In this document: positions 34,450-42,733 of the stretch, in pieces | Layout: the number at the start of each line of letters is the position of its first letter | Numbering within the stretch: position 1 is the first letter of the stretch | From: Propionispora sp. 2/2-37 | Lineage (GTDB): Bacteria; Bacillota; Negativicutes; Propionisporales; Propionisporaceae | Length of the DNA stretch: 64,000 nucleotides | Direction: 5' to 3' | Assembly: GCF_001298735.1 (NCBI RefSeq) | Contig: NZ_CYSP01000010.1 | Coordinates: forward strand, 122,118-186,117 | The notes under the pieces: model-generated | What the model was told of the DNA's origin: nothing | What the model saw: only the letters and a program-made list of their open reading frames with translations | Databases searched by the model: none | Program-made: the position numbers and the translations under genes

Positions 34450-34838
34450 AGCGATCCCCAGTGTCGCCGCTAAACAAGGCGCTCTTTGAGCGTTTAAAAA
34501 GCCAGATGGTCGCTCCGGTTTATGACCATGTGCCGGCAGGCAAAAAAGCACCCTATGTGGTGCTGACCGATACTGCGGCGCAAGGCTGGACGACAAAGAC
34601 TATATCCGGGGCGGAGGTAACGGCCACCATTAAGATTATCAGCGAATACCAGGGAGACAAGGAAGTGGCAGAGCTTTGCGACAGGGCTATTTCGGCAATC
34701 CAAAGGGAGCCGCTGGTTTTAACTGACGAGTGGCAGGTAGTGCTTTCAAACGTGGACAGCCATGCGGTGGAACGCTTGGAAACGCACCGCGAGGCGACGG
34801 TAACCTTCAAGTTTACGATTATTGACACCGAGGAGTGA
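34446..34838 (+). CDS. DUF3168 tail completion protein
   Basis: 130 residues. SPLNKALFERLKSQMVAPVY, DHVPAGKKAPYVVL and the beta-rich remainder are typical of DUF3168, the tail-terminator family (lambda gpU-like). It caps the tail tube at the head-proximal end. It follows gp10 with a four-base overlap and precedes the tail tube gene, the standard order. Confidence 0.88.
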   Translation: MKRSPVSPLNKALFERLKSQMVAPVYDHVPAGKKAPYVVLTDTAAQGWTTKTISGAEVTATIKIISEYQGDKEVAELCDRAISAIQREPLVLTDEWQVVLSNVDSHAVERLETHREATVTFKFTIIDTEE

Positions 34839-34844
34839 TGAAAG

Positions 34845-35636
34845 ATGCCTTTAATTCCCAGCGACGGCGTGGATTTTCTCTTAAAAGTGAATACCGGGAC
34901 GGCCGAAACGCCGGTCTGGACGGTGATTGGCGGCCAGCGGGGCGCGACCTTGAGTTTGACGGCGGAGCAAATTGATGCCTCTAATAAGCAATCGGGAGCC
35001 TGGAAAACCAGTGTACCCGGCATGATGTCCTGGAGCATTGACGCCGATGCGGTGCTGCTGACCGATGCATCGGGCCTGAGCATCGATGCCGGTCGGGCCA
35101 AACTTCTCAGTGTGTTTGCCAACCGCGAACTGGTGCATGTGCGATATGTCAGGAAAGACGGCTCGAAATTCCAAGGCTATGCGGCCATTACCGATTTGAG
35201 CGAAGAGTCCCCGCATGACGGCGTGGCGACGTATAAAATCACCTTGGCCGGGGCGGGCGCACCGGAAGAAGTGAACGGCACCAAACAGGTGGAAACGGCA
35301 GAGGTTGTCGGCACCATTACGACGGCCGGCAATGCCATATTTACGGTAACTGCCGCCGGAATGACCGGCTCGCCCAAAGCCATCAGCGTGGCCGTGGCGC
35401 TGGGTGATTCGGCGGCTGTGGTAGCGCAAAAAGCCCGTGAAGCACTGGCGGCAGACAGCGCAGTGACTGCAAAGTTCAGCGTGGGCGGCTATGGCACAAA
35501 GGTGGAGTTGACGGCTTTGACTGCGGCGGCCAATGACAGCACGCTTAACATTGCCATTGCCAACGGGACGTGCGCCGGCTTGACGGCGGCTCCGGTTTCA
35601 ACCCACACTACTCCGGGCGTTGCGCCTGCGGCATAA
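34845..35636 (+). CDS. Major tail tube protein
   Basis: 263 residues. Residues 1-140 have the tail-tube fold of TP901-1-type proteins (DGVDFLLKVNTGTAETPVWT, SWSIDADAVLLTDASG, GYAAITDLSEESPHDGVATY). A C-terminal extension of about 110 residues (VETAEVVGTITTAGNAIFTV...) looks like an added Ig-like surface domain that would decorate the tube. Ribosome site GAGGAG... upstream. Alanine- and threonine-rich. Confidence 0.87.
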   Translation: MPLIPSDGVDFLLKVNTGTAETPVWTVIGGQRGATLSLTAEQIDASNKQSGAWKTSVPGMMSWSIDADAVLLTDASGLSIDAGRAKLLSVFANRELVHVRYVRKDGSKFQGYAAITDLSEESPHDGVATYKITLAGAGAPEEVNGTKQVETAEVVGTITTAGNAIFTVTAAGMTGSPKAISVAVALGDSAAVVAQKAREALAADSAVTAKFSVGGYGTKVELTALTAAANDSTLNIAIANGTCAGLTAAPVSTHTTPGVAPAA

Positions 35637-35653
35637 AAACGGAGGAATGGATG

Positions 35654-36016
35654 ATGACAAAACCTGTGTTTATTACGATTGGCGGCAAGGAGCGCCGCCT
35701 TCGATACGATATTAACTCAGCCGCAGAGATGGAAGAATTGATGGGAGGAAAATCCCTGCTTTATGTGATGAGCAATCCCATGGCAGCAGGGTTTTCGGCC
35801 ATTCGCATTCTGCTGTGGGGTGGCCTCAAGCACGCGGAAAAAGGGATCACTCTGCAGCGGGTGGGGCTGATGATGCAGGAATACATGGAAGCCGGCGGCA
35901 GTTTCGGGGAGCTGGCCGGCAGGATCGGGGAAGCCATCAAGGCATCGAAAATCATGGGTGAGAGCCTGGCCGGCGAGGAAGATACTGAGGAGGAGACAGA
36001 CGAGGGAAACGAGTGA
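35654..36016 (+). CDS. Tail assembly chaperone, first frame (G-like)
   Basis: 120 residues (one longer if ATG 35651 is used). MTKPVFITIGGKERRLRYDI and the helical body fit the G-type chaperone that coats the tape measure protein. Its last codons contain G-GGA-AAC in the zero frame followed by TGA, which lets a fraction of ribosomes slip back into the next frame. The tail is acidic (EEDTEEETDEGNE). Confidence 0.85.
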   Translation: MTKPVFITIGGKERRLRYDINSAAEMEELMGGKSLLYVMSNPMAAGFSAIRILLWGGLKHAEKGITLQRVGLMMQEYMEAGGSFGELAGRIGEAIKASKIMGESLAGEEDTEEETDEGNE

Positions 36017-36055
36017 CCACCGTAGCCCAGTGGATCGAAAAAGCTGCGCCGGTGG
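36004..36055 (+). promoter_or_regulatory. Programmed -1 frameshift signal (slippery site plus stem)
   Basis: GGGAAAC at 36004-36010 is phased X-XXY-YYZ relative to the upstream gene. Six bases later CCACCG (36017-36022) can pair with CGGTGG (36050-36055), a stem at the usual distance. Slippage gives CGA-GTG-ACC and enters the frame of the next gene without passing a stop. Confidence 0.85.
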
Positions 36056-36330
36056 CTTACGGCCCGTTGGGATTAAAGCCGTGGGAATTTGGCCGGCTGA
36101 CCTTCGGTGAGTTTTACGAACTGGCGGAAGGCTATCACTGGCGAACCAAGCAGGAACAGATAATGACAGCGGGTTTTGTCGCTTCCGTCATCAACACCTG
36201 CACATCGCGCGACCTGAAAAAGCCGGTTACGGTGGACATGCTGCTTGGCCGGGAGCCGAAAGAAAAACAAAAAGTAACGCAAGAGCAAGCCAAGGCGGAC
36301 ATGAAAGAGCTTTTATCCAGCGTGGGATGA
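36013..36330 (+). CDS. Tail assembly chaperone, second frame (T extension of G-T)
   Basis: 105 residues if started at GTG 36013, which overlaps the upstream TGA; there is no good ribosome site before it, so it is most likely made mainly as the C-terminal part of a G-T fusion of about 225 residues. KPWEFGRLTFGEFYELAEGY and the following helices match the T domain that binds the tail tube protein. Ends 95 bases before the tape measure gene. Confidence 0.82.
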   Translation: MTTVAQWIEKAAPVAYGPLGLKPWEFGRLTFGEFYELAEGYHWRTKQEQIMTAGFVASVINTCTSRDLKKPVTVDMLLGREPKEKQKVTQEQAKADMKELLSSVG

Positions 36331-36352
36331 CGATGTTGGATAGGAAGACTAA

Positions 36353-36393
36353 ACTTTCTTGCATAGTTTTTGAGCAATAGTATGCAAAAAAGT
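36353..36393 (+). other. Intergenic hairpin before the tape measure gene
   Basis: ACTTTCTTGCATA (36353-36365) and TATGCAAAAAAGT (36381-36393) pair over 13 positions with one mismatch around a 15-base loop. No T-run follows, so it is not a terminator; it may affect RNA stability or processing between the chaperone and tape measure genes. Confidence 0.4.
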
Positions 36394-36425
36394 CAAACAG
36401 CTTATCGCGAAAGTGGGGTGAGACT

Positions 36426-39203
36426 ATGGCCGGGAATGCTTCGATGACAATTTTTATCGGCGGGGATAACAGTGATTTTTTGAAAAAGTGGGAGAGCACC
36501 AAGCGCGCACTCCGCAAAGGGCTTGGCTCGGAAGCGATGGCAGCGTCGGAGAGCATTGCCGCCGGCCTGGCCGCCGGAGCAGCTGCTCTTGCCGCTTTCG
36601 GGGTTGCCAGCATCAACCTGGCAGGTGACCTGGATGCCAGCCGCAAAGCCTTGACCACCCTCTTGGGCGACGCCAAGGCCGCGGAAAAAATGCTCGCCGA
36701 TTTGGCGACCTTTGCGGCGGATACTCCCTTTGAATTGCCAGGTCTTCTGACCTCATCGAAAAAACTGCTGGCCTTTGGCTTTGCGGCCCAAGACATTATA
36801 CCCATGCTGGCGGCGATCGGCGATGCGGCGGCGATGTTAGGGATTGGACAGGAAGGGATTAGCCGCTTGACCAACGCCATCGGCCAAATAGAGGCCAAAG
36901 GAAAAGTGTCCGCCGAAGAAATGATGCAGCTTGCCGAAGCCGGTGTGCCGGCGTGGAAGTTCTTGGCGGATGCTATTGGAACCGATATTCCGACGGCCAT
37001 GAAAATGGCCGAGCAAGGGGTGATTGACAGCACCACCGGCATCAACGCGCTCTTAATGGGCATGCAGGAGAGGTTCCAGGGCGGTATGGAAGCCATGAGT
37101 AAAACCATTCCCGGACTTATGTCGACCATCAAGGACAATGTCAAAACGGTGATGGCGGAGATAGGCGACAGTATATCAAAAAGCCTGAATCTCCCCGAAA
37201 AAATGCAAGGCATTGCCGACTGGCTGTCAGAGTTTGCCGCAGCCGTGAAGGCGCTCGGGTTGAAAGAAGCGTTGCAAGGCATGATCCCGCCGGAGACAAT
37301 CGCTGCGGTGTTTGTGCTGTCCGGAGCGCTTTTAGGCGCGGCGGTTCCGGCGATGGTGGCATTCGGGATTGCAGTTTGGACAGCACTGGCTCCTTTACTG
37401 CCCTTTATTGCGGCCGGAGCTGCGGTGGGGCTCTTGGCTTACGAAATTTGGAACAACTGGGAGCCGCTGGCCGAACTCTTCAGTACCTTATGGATTACGG
37501 TCACGGATATTTTTAACGATGCCTGGAATGGGATAACCGGCCTGGTCACTGACGCATTGGGGGCAGTTGTTCAGTTCATTGGCGATGGCTGGAATGCGGC
37601 AGGCGAAGCCACAGCGAGTGTCTGGAACAGCATTGTAGACTATATCGACGGTGCCTGGGCCAGCATCAAAGAACTGGTTGCGCAAGGCATCAACTGGATC
37701 GTAGACAAGCTCAGCCCGCTGAAAAGCTTTTTTGCCCAGTTCATTCCTGATTCGGTAGGGAACTGGTTTAACAAGGTTACTGAAGGCATCGGCAGAATCG
37801 GCGCGGTGGCGGGTAAGTTCAATTTTGGCTTCAGCCGCAAGGATATATCCGCCCTGCTTCCCCAGATGACAAAGCCCAACACCAAGTTTACGGGACTTAC
37901 AAATGCCGCTCAAAGTGCCGGTTCGCCAGCGAGCGGCAGCGGAACCGATCAAGCGGCAAAAGATTTTGAGAAACTGCAGAAAAAAGCGGAACAGGCGAGC
38001 AAGGCAATTGAAAAAGAATGGCTGCAACTGACCGCCACCCAGATGGACGCCCTCGATGCCTGGTATGCCGACGAACTGGAGACCTTAAACGAATCAAAAG
38101 ATGCCAATGAAAACTATGAGCGGGATGTCCTGCGGCTTAATGAGATTTACGCAGCTAAAAAGAAAAAGATTCTGCTGGACGAGCAAAAGGAAAACAACCG
38201 GATTGCCGATCAGGCGGCTGACCTAGCCCGGAGTCTCTCCGACAAACTGGGCGGGCTTGGCCTGGCTGGTGCCAGCAAGCAGAAGTTTGACATCGAAACC
38301 GACGCGGCGCGGCAAATCGAGGAAGTGCAGAAAAAATACCGGGACCTTGCCCTCGAGTATTCCGCCGGCACAGCCGCCCAGCAGGAGCAGTTTCGCAAAG
38401 CGTGGGAAGAGAGTGGCATCCAGTTTGCCATTACCGAAACCGGCATGGTGGACTTCAGCCGCCAGGCGGCTGCCGAACAGGTCGCCATTGAAGCGGAGAA
38501 AAACCAGCGCATAAAAGACTTGCACTATGAGCGCGTCAAGTTCCAGGAGGAACTGGACCGGGCGCGGGAAGAGGGCGACGTCGCCAGATTCCAGCAGCTT
38601 CTAACTACCGAACAGGCGATGTTTACCCGTGACCTAGCCGGAAAACAACAGTACATTGATGCCTACTATGAAGTGTGGAAAGGGTCTCATAAATCCTCCA
38701 TGGAGATTATGGCACAGCAAATGGCCGGTACGTACGAGGGCCTGAAAGGCTTTTTCGCAGACATTCTTACCGGTACGAAATCCATCGGTGAGGCCTGGCA
38801 AGCCCTAGGCAAAAGCATAATGAAAATTATCGCAGATATGGCGGCCGAGTGGCTGGCGAGCCAAATTACCATGTCTTTGTTTCCCGCATTGACGCCGATC
38901 CAAACACAAGGCGGGATATCCGGAGTCCCCAGACGATATGCTGCTGGCGGTAACTACCCCGGTGGCCTTGCTTTAGTAGGGGAAAAGGGGCCGGAACTCA
39001 TTCATTTTAATCGCGGCGGCCATGTGTTTACCGCTGCCGAAACAAAGAAAATTATGAGCCAAAGTGCAGAAGTAAAAAATAGCAGACCGATGATCATTAA
39101 TATGAACATCACGACACCGGATGCGGCCAGTTTCCGCCGCAGCCAATCACAAATATTAGCAGAGGCCAACGCTGCTTTGGCCTTGGGAAGGAGAAACCTG
39201 TAA
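36426..39203 (+). CDS. Tail tape measure protein
   Basis: 925 residues. The N-terminal domain has LTTLLGDAKAAEKMLADLAT and GKVSAEEMMQLAEAGVPAWK, characteristic of tape measure N-termini. Residues about 285-345 are strongly hydrophobic (IAAVFVLSGALLGAAVPAMV and a second segment), as needed for membrane insertion during DNA entry. Long coiled coils follow, and the C-terminal GLALVGEKGPELIHFNRGGH block is typical. Its length sets the tail length, here around 140 nm by the usual scaling. Confidence 0.93.
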   Translation: MAGNASMTIFIGGDNSDFLKKWESTKRALRKGLGSEAMAASESIAAGLAAGAAALAAFGVASINLAGDLDASRKALTTLLGDAKAAEKMLADLATFAADTPFELPGLLTSSKKLLAFGFAAQDIIPMLAAIGDAAAMLGIGQEGISRLTNAIGQIEAKGKVSAEEMMQLAEAGVPAWKFLADAIGTDIPTAMKMAEQGVIDSTTGINALLMGMQERFQGGMEAMSKTIPGLMSTIKDNVKTVMAEIGDSISKSLNLPEKMQGIADWLSEFAAAVKALGLKEALQGMIPPETIAAVFVLSGALLGAAVPAMVAFGIAVWTALAPLLPFIAAGAAVGLLAYEIWNNWEPLAELFSTLWITVTDIFNDAWNGITGLVTDALGAVVQFIGDGWNAAGEATASVWNSIVDYIDGAWASIKELVAQGINWIVDKLSPLKSFFAQFIPDSVGNWFNKVTEGIGRIGAVAGKFNFGFSRKDISALLPQMTKPNTKFTGLTNAAQSAGSPASGSGTDQAAKDFEKLQKKAEQASKAIEKEWLQLTATQMDALDAWYADELETLNESKDANENYERDVLRLNEIYAAKKKKILLDEQKENNRIADQAADLARSLSDKLGGLGLAGASKQKFDIETDAARQIEEVQKKYRDLALEYSAGTAAQQEQFRKAWEESGIQFAITETGMVDFSRQAAAEQVAIEAEKNQRIKDLHYERVKFQEELDRAREEGDVARFQQLLTTEQAMFTRDLAGKQQYIDAYYEVWKGSHKSSMEIMAQQMAGTYEGLKGFFADILTGTKSIGEAWQALGKSIMKIIADMAAEWLASQITMSLFPALTPIQTQGGISGVPRRYAAGGNYPGGLALVGEKGPELIHFNRGGHVFTAAETKKIMSQSAEVKNSRPMIINMNITTPDAASFRRSQSQILAEANAALALGRRNL

Positions 39204-39204
39204 T

Positions 39205-39810
39205 ATGCAAGCTTTTCATGAAGTGCAGTTTCCGCCCGATATTTCCTATGGCGTAACTGGCGGTCCTGAGTATTCAACCGATGTTGTAATTACCGGTTCC
39301 GGGTATGAACAGCGGAACATAAACTGGTCCCAGGCTCGGTGCAAGTATCAGGCAGCCCATGGAGTAAAAAATGAAGACCAAATGAGAAGGCTGCTCGCCT
39401 TCTTTCGGGCGCGCCGCGGTAAGGCATATGGCTTTCGTTTCAAAGATTGGCTTGATTTTCGGGGAAAAGGAGAATATGTCGGTACAGGTGATGGCAAAAC
39501 AACCACCTTTCAGCTGATTAAAACCTATATTGACGATGGCGGGTATACGGATGTACGCAAAATCAGAAAGCCAGTTGTTGGAACAGTAAAGGTGTATATG
39601 GATGGCATTGAGCAGCAGGCCAATTGGTCGGTAAATTTTACCAACGGTATTATTACTTTTGTTTCAGCACCGGCTCAGGGCACAGTTATTACCGCTGATT
39701 TTGAGTTTGACGTGCCTGTTCGATTTGATACCGACCATTGCCCTCAGTCTATCAAAGACTGGAATATCTACGGCTGGGATAATATCCCCCTCGTAGAAAT
39801 ACGTGTTTAG
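39205..39810 (+). CDS. DUF2460 distal tail protein (gene-transfer-agent gp12-like)
   Basis: 201 residues. FHEVQFPPDISYGVTGGPEY, RRLLAFFRARRGKAYGFRFK, DWLDF and the late FDTDHCPQSIKDWNIYGWDN are diagnostic of DUF2460. It forms the ring at the tail end. It begins one base after the tape measure stop. From here to about 45.4 kb the DNA is visibly more AT-rich than the head genes, pointing to a recombination junction. Confidence 0.92.
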   Translation: MQAFHEVQFPPDISYGVTGGPEYSTDVVITGSGYEQRNINWSQARCKYQAAHGVKNEDQMRRLLAFFRARRGKAYGFRFKDWLDFRGKGEYVGTGDGKTTTFQLIKTYIDDGGYTDVRKIRKPVVGTVKVYMDGIEQQANWSVNFTNGIITFVSAPAQGTVITADFEFDVPVRFDTDHCPQSIKDWNIYGWDNIPLVEIRV

Positions 39811-39821
39811 GGAGAAAAAGT

Positions 39822-40178
39822 GTGGCTATCATCGTCTATAACGGCACTGTTACCGCAGGAGGTACAGATGGAAACCCTATAACACAAGATAATCCCATTC
39901 TCGTGTCTGCGGATAGAGGAACGGTATCCGAGACTGTGAATCTTGCGCTGCGAGCCACTGGTTCCCTTCATTTCTTATGTAATATTAAAGTTACAGGAAA
40001 AGGCGCTGAGGCTGTGCAGTTATCGCTAGATGGCGTTACATGGTCTCAGAGTTTATTTATCCACCAGGTGGACACAATCAACCGTCTGTTCTTTTTACGG
40101 ACAGTAGTCGGCGATGAGGAAGATTATGGTGATAACACTACGGTATCTTTGCAGCTAGACTACTATCAACCTGTATAG
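39822..40178 (+). CDS. Unrecognised tail-region protein (118 aa)
   Basis: GTG start with GGGAGAAAAAG upstream. Beta-rich throughout (AIIVYNGTVTAGGTDGNPIT, SLHFLCNIKVTGKG), with the look of an immunoglobulin-like or receptor-facing tail protein. No family recognised. It is the first of three extra genes between the DUF2460 and DUF2163 genes. Confidence 0.65.
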   Translation: MAIIVYNGTVTAGGTDGNPITQDNPILVSADRGTVSETVNLALRATGSLHFLCNIKVTGKGAEAVQLSLDGVTWSQSLFIHQVDTINRLFFLRTVVGDEEDYGDNTTVSLQLDYYQPV

Positions 40179-40189
40179 GGGTGGTATTT

Positions 40190-40588
40190 TTGGGATTAAA
40201 ATTTTATATTAATGGAACCGTTGGTGCCAAAGACGGCACCTTAGTGTCGAGTGGCAGTATGACATCGCCTATTGTCTTCGGCGGTATGTATCCAGGCGCA
40301 AGCGGATCACAAGTGTCAAAAACCATTTTTATTCGCGCCGACGATGGTGAGACTTGGCGCGATGTAAACGTGCAGTTTAAAGGCAATACATCTGCCCGTT
40401 TTGAATATTCTTCTCCTTCATCCGGCTTTATCACGGGCTATGATTCTGGTAACCCACAAGTTATCTTGTTTCTTCCTAAGGTAACATCAAATAACATTTC
40501 GTTCGTGGTAACTGCTAAAGCTTTTTCTAGTGAATCAACCTCACCAGATACTTCAGTATCCTTAGTTGCTTGGGGGTGGCAAAGTTAA
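40190..40588 (+). CDS. Unrecognised tail-region protein (about 132 aa)
   Basis: TTG 40190 is chosen because AGGGGTGG ends five bases before it and the product then starts MGLKFYINGTVGAKDGT; GTG 40181 in frame would lie inside the ribosome site. Beta-rich with many Ser/Thr/Gly (SSGSMTSPIVFGGMYPGASG). The stop overlaps the next ATG (TAATG). No known family seen. Confidence 0.62.
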   Translation: MGLKFYINGTVGAKDGTLVSSGSMTSPIVFGGMYPGASGSQVSKTIFIRADDGETWRDVNVQFKGNTSARFEYSSPSSGFITGYDSGNPQVILFLPKVTSNNISFVVTAKAFSSESTSPDTSVSLVAWGWQS

Positions 40589-41016
40589 TGGCACATTTAC
40601 GCTTGTATAAGAGGGGAACTCCGGGGCTAACGGATGGTATTGAGCTGATACCGGGAACGGATTTGATTGATGCAAGCGGTCTTTACCCCAGAATACCTTC
40701 AGGACACGTAAGTGCAGCAGTTATGTCCTTGTGCCTGCGGTGTGATGTTGGATTTAAAGCAACTAATGTAACAATATCGACAGTTTCATCGGGAATAACA
40801 GGTGTATATGCCAATGTTTATGGGCCGATTACTACGGTAGCCCAGTGGGAAGGGCTTTCAAATATGAGTAATATTCTAAATTGGAGTTGCAGCATTTCGA
40901 CCGTTTTAAATGTAAACATCATGTTTTTACTTGCTGTTTATGCCTATTCTGGATACCCTGCCGTAAATCAAGCTGGGAATCTCTTAAATATCTCCTTTAC
41001 CGAGGCCGAGGTATAA
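40588..41016 (+). CDS. Unrecognised tail-region protein (142 aa)
   Basis: ATG 40588 shares a base with the previous stop and follows GGGGGTGG. Starts MAHLRLYKRGTPGLTDGIEL. Beta-rich, few charges, C-terminal half hydrophobic and serine-rich. Probably a structural or receptor-binding accessory of the tail tip; no family recognised. Stop TAA is immediately followed by the next ATG. Confidence 0.62.
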   Translation: MAHLRLYKRGTPGLTDGIELIPGTDLIDASGLYPRIPSGHVSAAVMSLCLRCDVGFKATNVTISTVSSGITGVYANVYGPITTVAQWEGLSNMSNILNWSCSISTVLNVNIMFLLAVYAYSGYPAVNQAGNLLNISFTEAEV

Positions 41017-42288
41017 ATGGCTACCACCTTAACCTGGCAAGCCCAATTTAAAACCTATGGGAATAACAATATTGAGTACGCTGCTGATATCATACGTATT
41101 TGGACTCCGGGAGGTTTGACCTGGCAAGCCCAGTATAAAACATTCGGGAATAATCAGGCTGAGTTTGCAGCTGATATTAAAAGAAACTGGATTCCAGGCG
41201 GGTTGATATGGCAAGCCCAATATAAAACTTATGGCAATAACAAAACGGAGTATTCGGCAGATATCCAGAGAATCTGGGTCCCGGGCGGATTGACGTGGCA
41301 AGCTCAGTTTAAGACGTACGGTAATAATAACAGTGAAAGTGTTGGCGACATATTTCGCATTGTAGGCGTTACGCTTGTTTATCGTACCGACACGGTTTCT
41401 CTAGTTAGGAGAGTCAAGCAACCTCCTGGAGTACCCTGGTTACAAGAGGAAGTGACAACAGCGGCATGGTGCTGGAAGCTATCGCTTAGGGACGGAACGG
41501 TATTTGGGTTTACCAATCATGATGAAGATATCATCTTAGGCGGTGTAACGTATGAAGCTTCCACGGGGTTTGTCCCAACTGCTGTGGAAACCGCAAATAA
41601 TATGGCAGTAGACAATCTCGAGGTCGAGGGCTTTTTAGACAGTAACCGGATTAAGGCGGAGGATATTGCCGCCGGGCGGTTTGATTTTGCTAAGGTTGAG
41701 ATCTTCTTGTGTAACTGGCAAAATACCAAAGATCCTTTATTGGTTATCCGCAAAGGAACAACAGGACAAATAAAAACCGGCAAATACGGATTCCAGGCAG
41801 AAGTCCGGGGGTTACTTGAGGCCTATCAACAATCAGCAGGTACGGTGTATCAAAAGAGTTGCCGGGCAAAACTTGGAGATTCACGCTGTAAAGTAGAGCT
41901 TGGCTCGTTAGCGGCATTGGGCCAAGTAACACAAGTAAACTCTAATGGAACAATACAGACCAATCTTTCTTATCCAAAAGGTTATTTTGATTACGGCGTG
42001 CTGACTTTTCATACGGGTGCCAATAGCGGTTGTCAGTATGAAGTAAAAACCTTTGACGAGGGGTTACTAACACTTTTCCTGCCAACTACTTTTAGCGTAG
42101 CTATAGGTGATACCTTTACAATAACGCCAGGCTGCGACGGTAACTTTTCAACCTGCCGGACAAAGTTCAATAATGGGATAAATTTCAGAGGAGAGCCGCA
42201 TATACCGGGTAATGATTATCAATCCGCATATCCGGGGCAAGGCTCCAGCAATACTGTTTCCGAAGGCAGTGATGTCAGACGTGGATAG
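41017..42288 (+). CDS. DUF2163 tail hub protein with four N-terminal 29-residue repeats
   Basis: 423 residues. Residues 5-115 are four tandem copies of a 29-residue unit with consensus LTWQAQ(F/Y)KT(Y/F)GNN---(S/A)ADI-R-W-PGG. From about 145 the sequence is DUF2163 (CWKLSLRDGTVFGFTNHDED, then KSCRAKLGDSRCKVEL and CRTKFNNGINFRGEPHIPG near the end), the gp13-type hub of gene transfer agents. The repeats are an addition not normally part of DUF2163. Overlap or short spacing to the peptidase gene (42302). Confidence 0.9.
   Translation: MATTLTWQAQFKTYGNNNIEYAADIIRIWTPGGLTWQAQYKTFGNNQAEFAADIKRNWIPGGLIWQAQYKTYGNNKTEYSADIQRIWVPGGLTWQAQFKTYGNNNSESVGDIFRIVGVTLVYRTDTVSLVRRVKQPPGVPWLQEEVTTAAWCWKLSLRDGTVFGFTNHDEDIILGGVTYEASTGFVPTAVETANNMAVDNLEVEGFLDSNRIKAEDIAAGRFDFAKVEIFLCNWQNTKDPLLVIRKGTTGQIKTGKYGFQAEVRGLLEAYQQSAGTVYQKSCRAKLGDSRCKVELGSLAALGQVTQVNSNGTIQTNLSYPKGYFDYGVLTFHTGANSGCQYEVKTFDEGLLTLFLPTTFSVAIGDTFTITPGCDGNFSTCRTKFNNGINFRGEPHIPGNDYQSAYPGQGSSNTVSEGSDVRRG
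41029..41361 (+). repeat. Tandem coding repeat, 87 bp x 4
   Basis: Units start at 41029, 41116, 41203 and 41290, each 87 bases; the last is complete to about 24 codons before diverging. Synonymous positions differ between copies while TGGCAAGC(C/T)CA is kept, so the array is old enough to have drifted but is held at the protein level. Confidence 0.95.
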
Positions 42289-42301
42289 GAGGGAATCAGA
42301 A

Positions 42302-42733
42302 ATGACGCGTGGAGAAATAGTGGCGGAGGCTCGTGCCTGGATCGGTACCAAATGGGTCCACCAAGCCTGCCTAAAGAACGTAGCTGCTGATTGTGTTGGT
42401 TTAATCCGAGGGGTATATGAGCATATTACCGGTCAAACGGTGGAGGTAGTGATTGATTATCCTGCTACCTGGCATTTGTTTAAAGCGGAAGAACGCTTAT
42501 ATACCGAAGTAAAAAAACATCTGGAAGAAATTCCTGTAGAAGAAGCGCGTCCTGGCGATGTGCTTCTTTTTGGTTTTGGAAAAGGTCCTGCGCACCATGC
42601 AGGTATTTTAGCAACGCCACAAACTTTTATTCATTCATGGGCCGATGTCGGCAAAGTAGCGGAAACAAGACTGGATGAGTTTTGGACCAAAAACATCCGG
42701 GCTGCTTTTCGTTATCCTGGAGCTTTAGACTAA
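42302..42733 (+). CDS. NlpC/P60-type tail peptidase (gp14-like)
   Basis: 143 residues. ATG 42302 follows TAGGAGGGAATC; upstream in-frame codons overlap the DUF2163 gene. Catalytic Cys in AADCVGLIRGV, His in PAHHAGILA, typical of NlpC/P60. In gene transfer agents and related phages it cleaves peptidoglycan at the tail tip for DNA entry. The stop TAA overlaps the next ATG. Confidence 0.92.
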   Translation: MTRGEIVAEARAWIGTKWVHQACLKNVAADCVGLIRGVYEHITGQTVEVVIDYPATWHLFKAEERLYTEVKKHLEEIPVEEARPGDVLLFGFGKGPAHHAGILATPQTFIHSWADVGKVAETRLDEFWTKNIRAAFRYPGALD

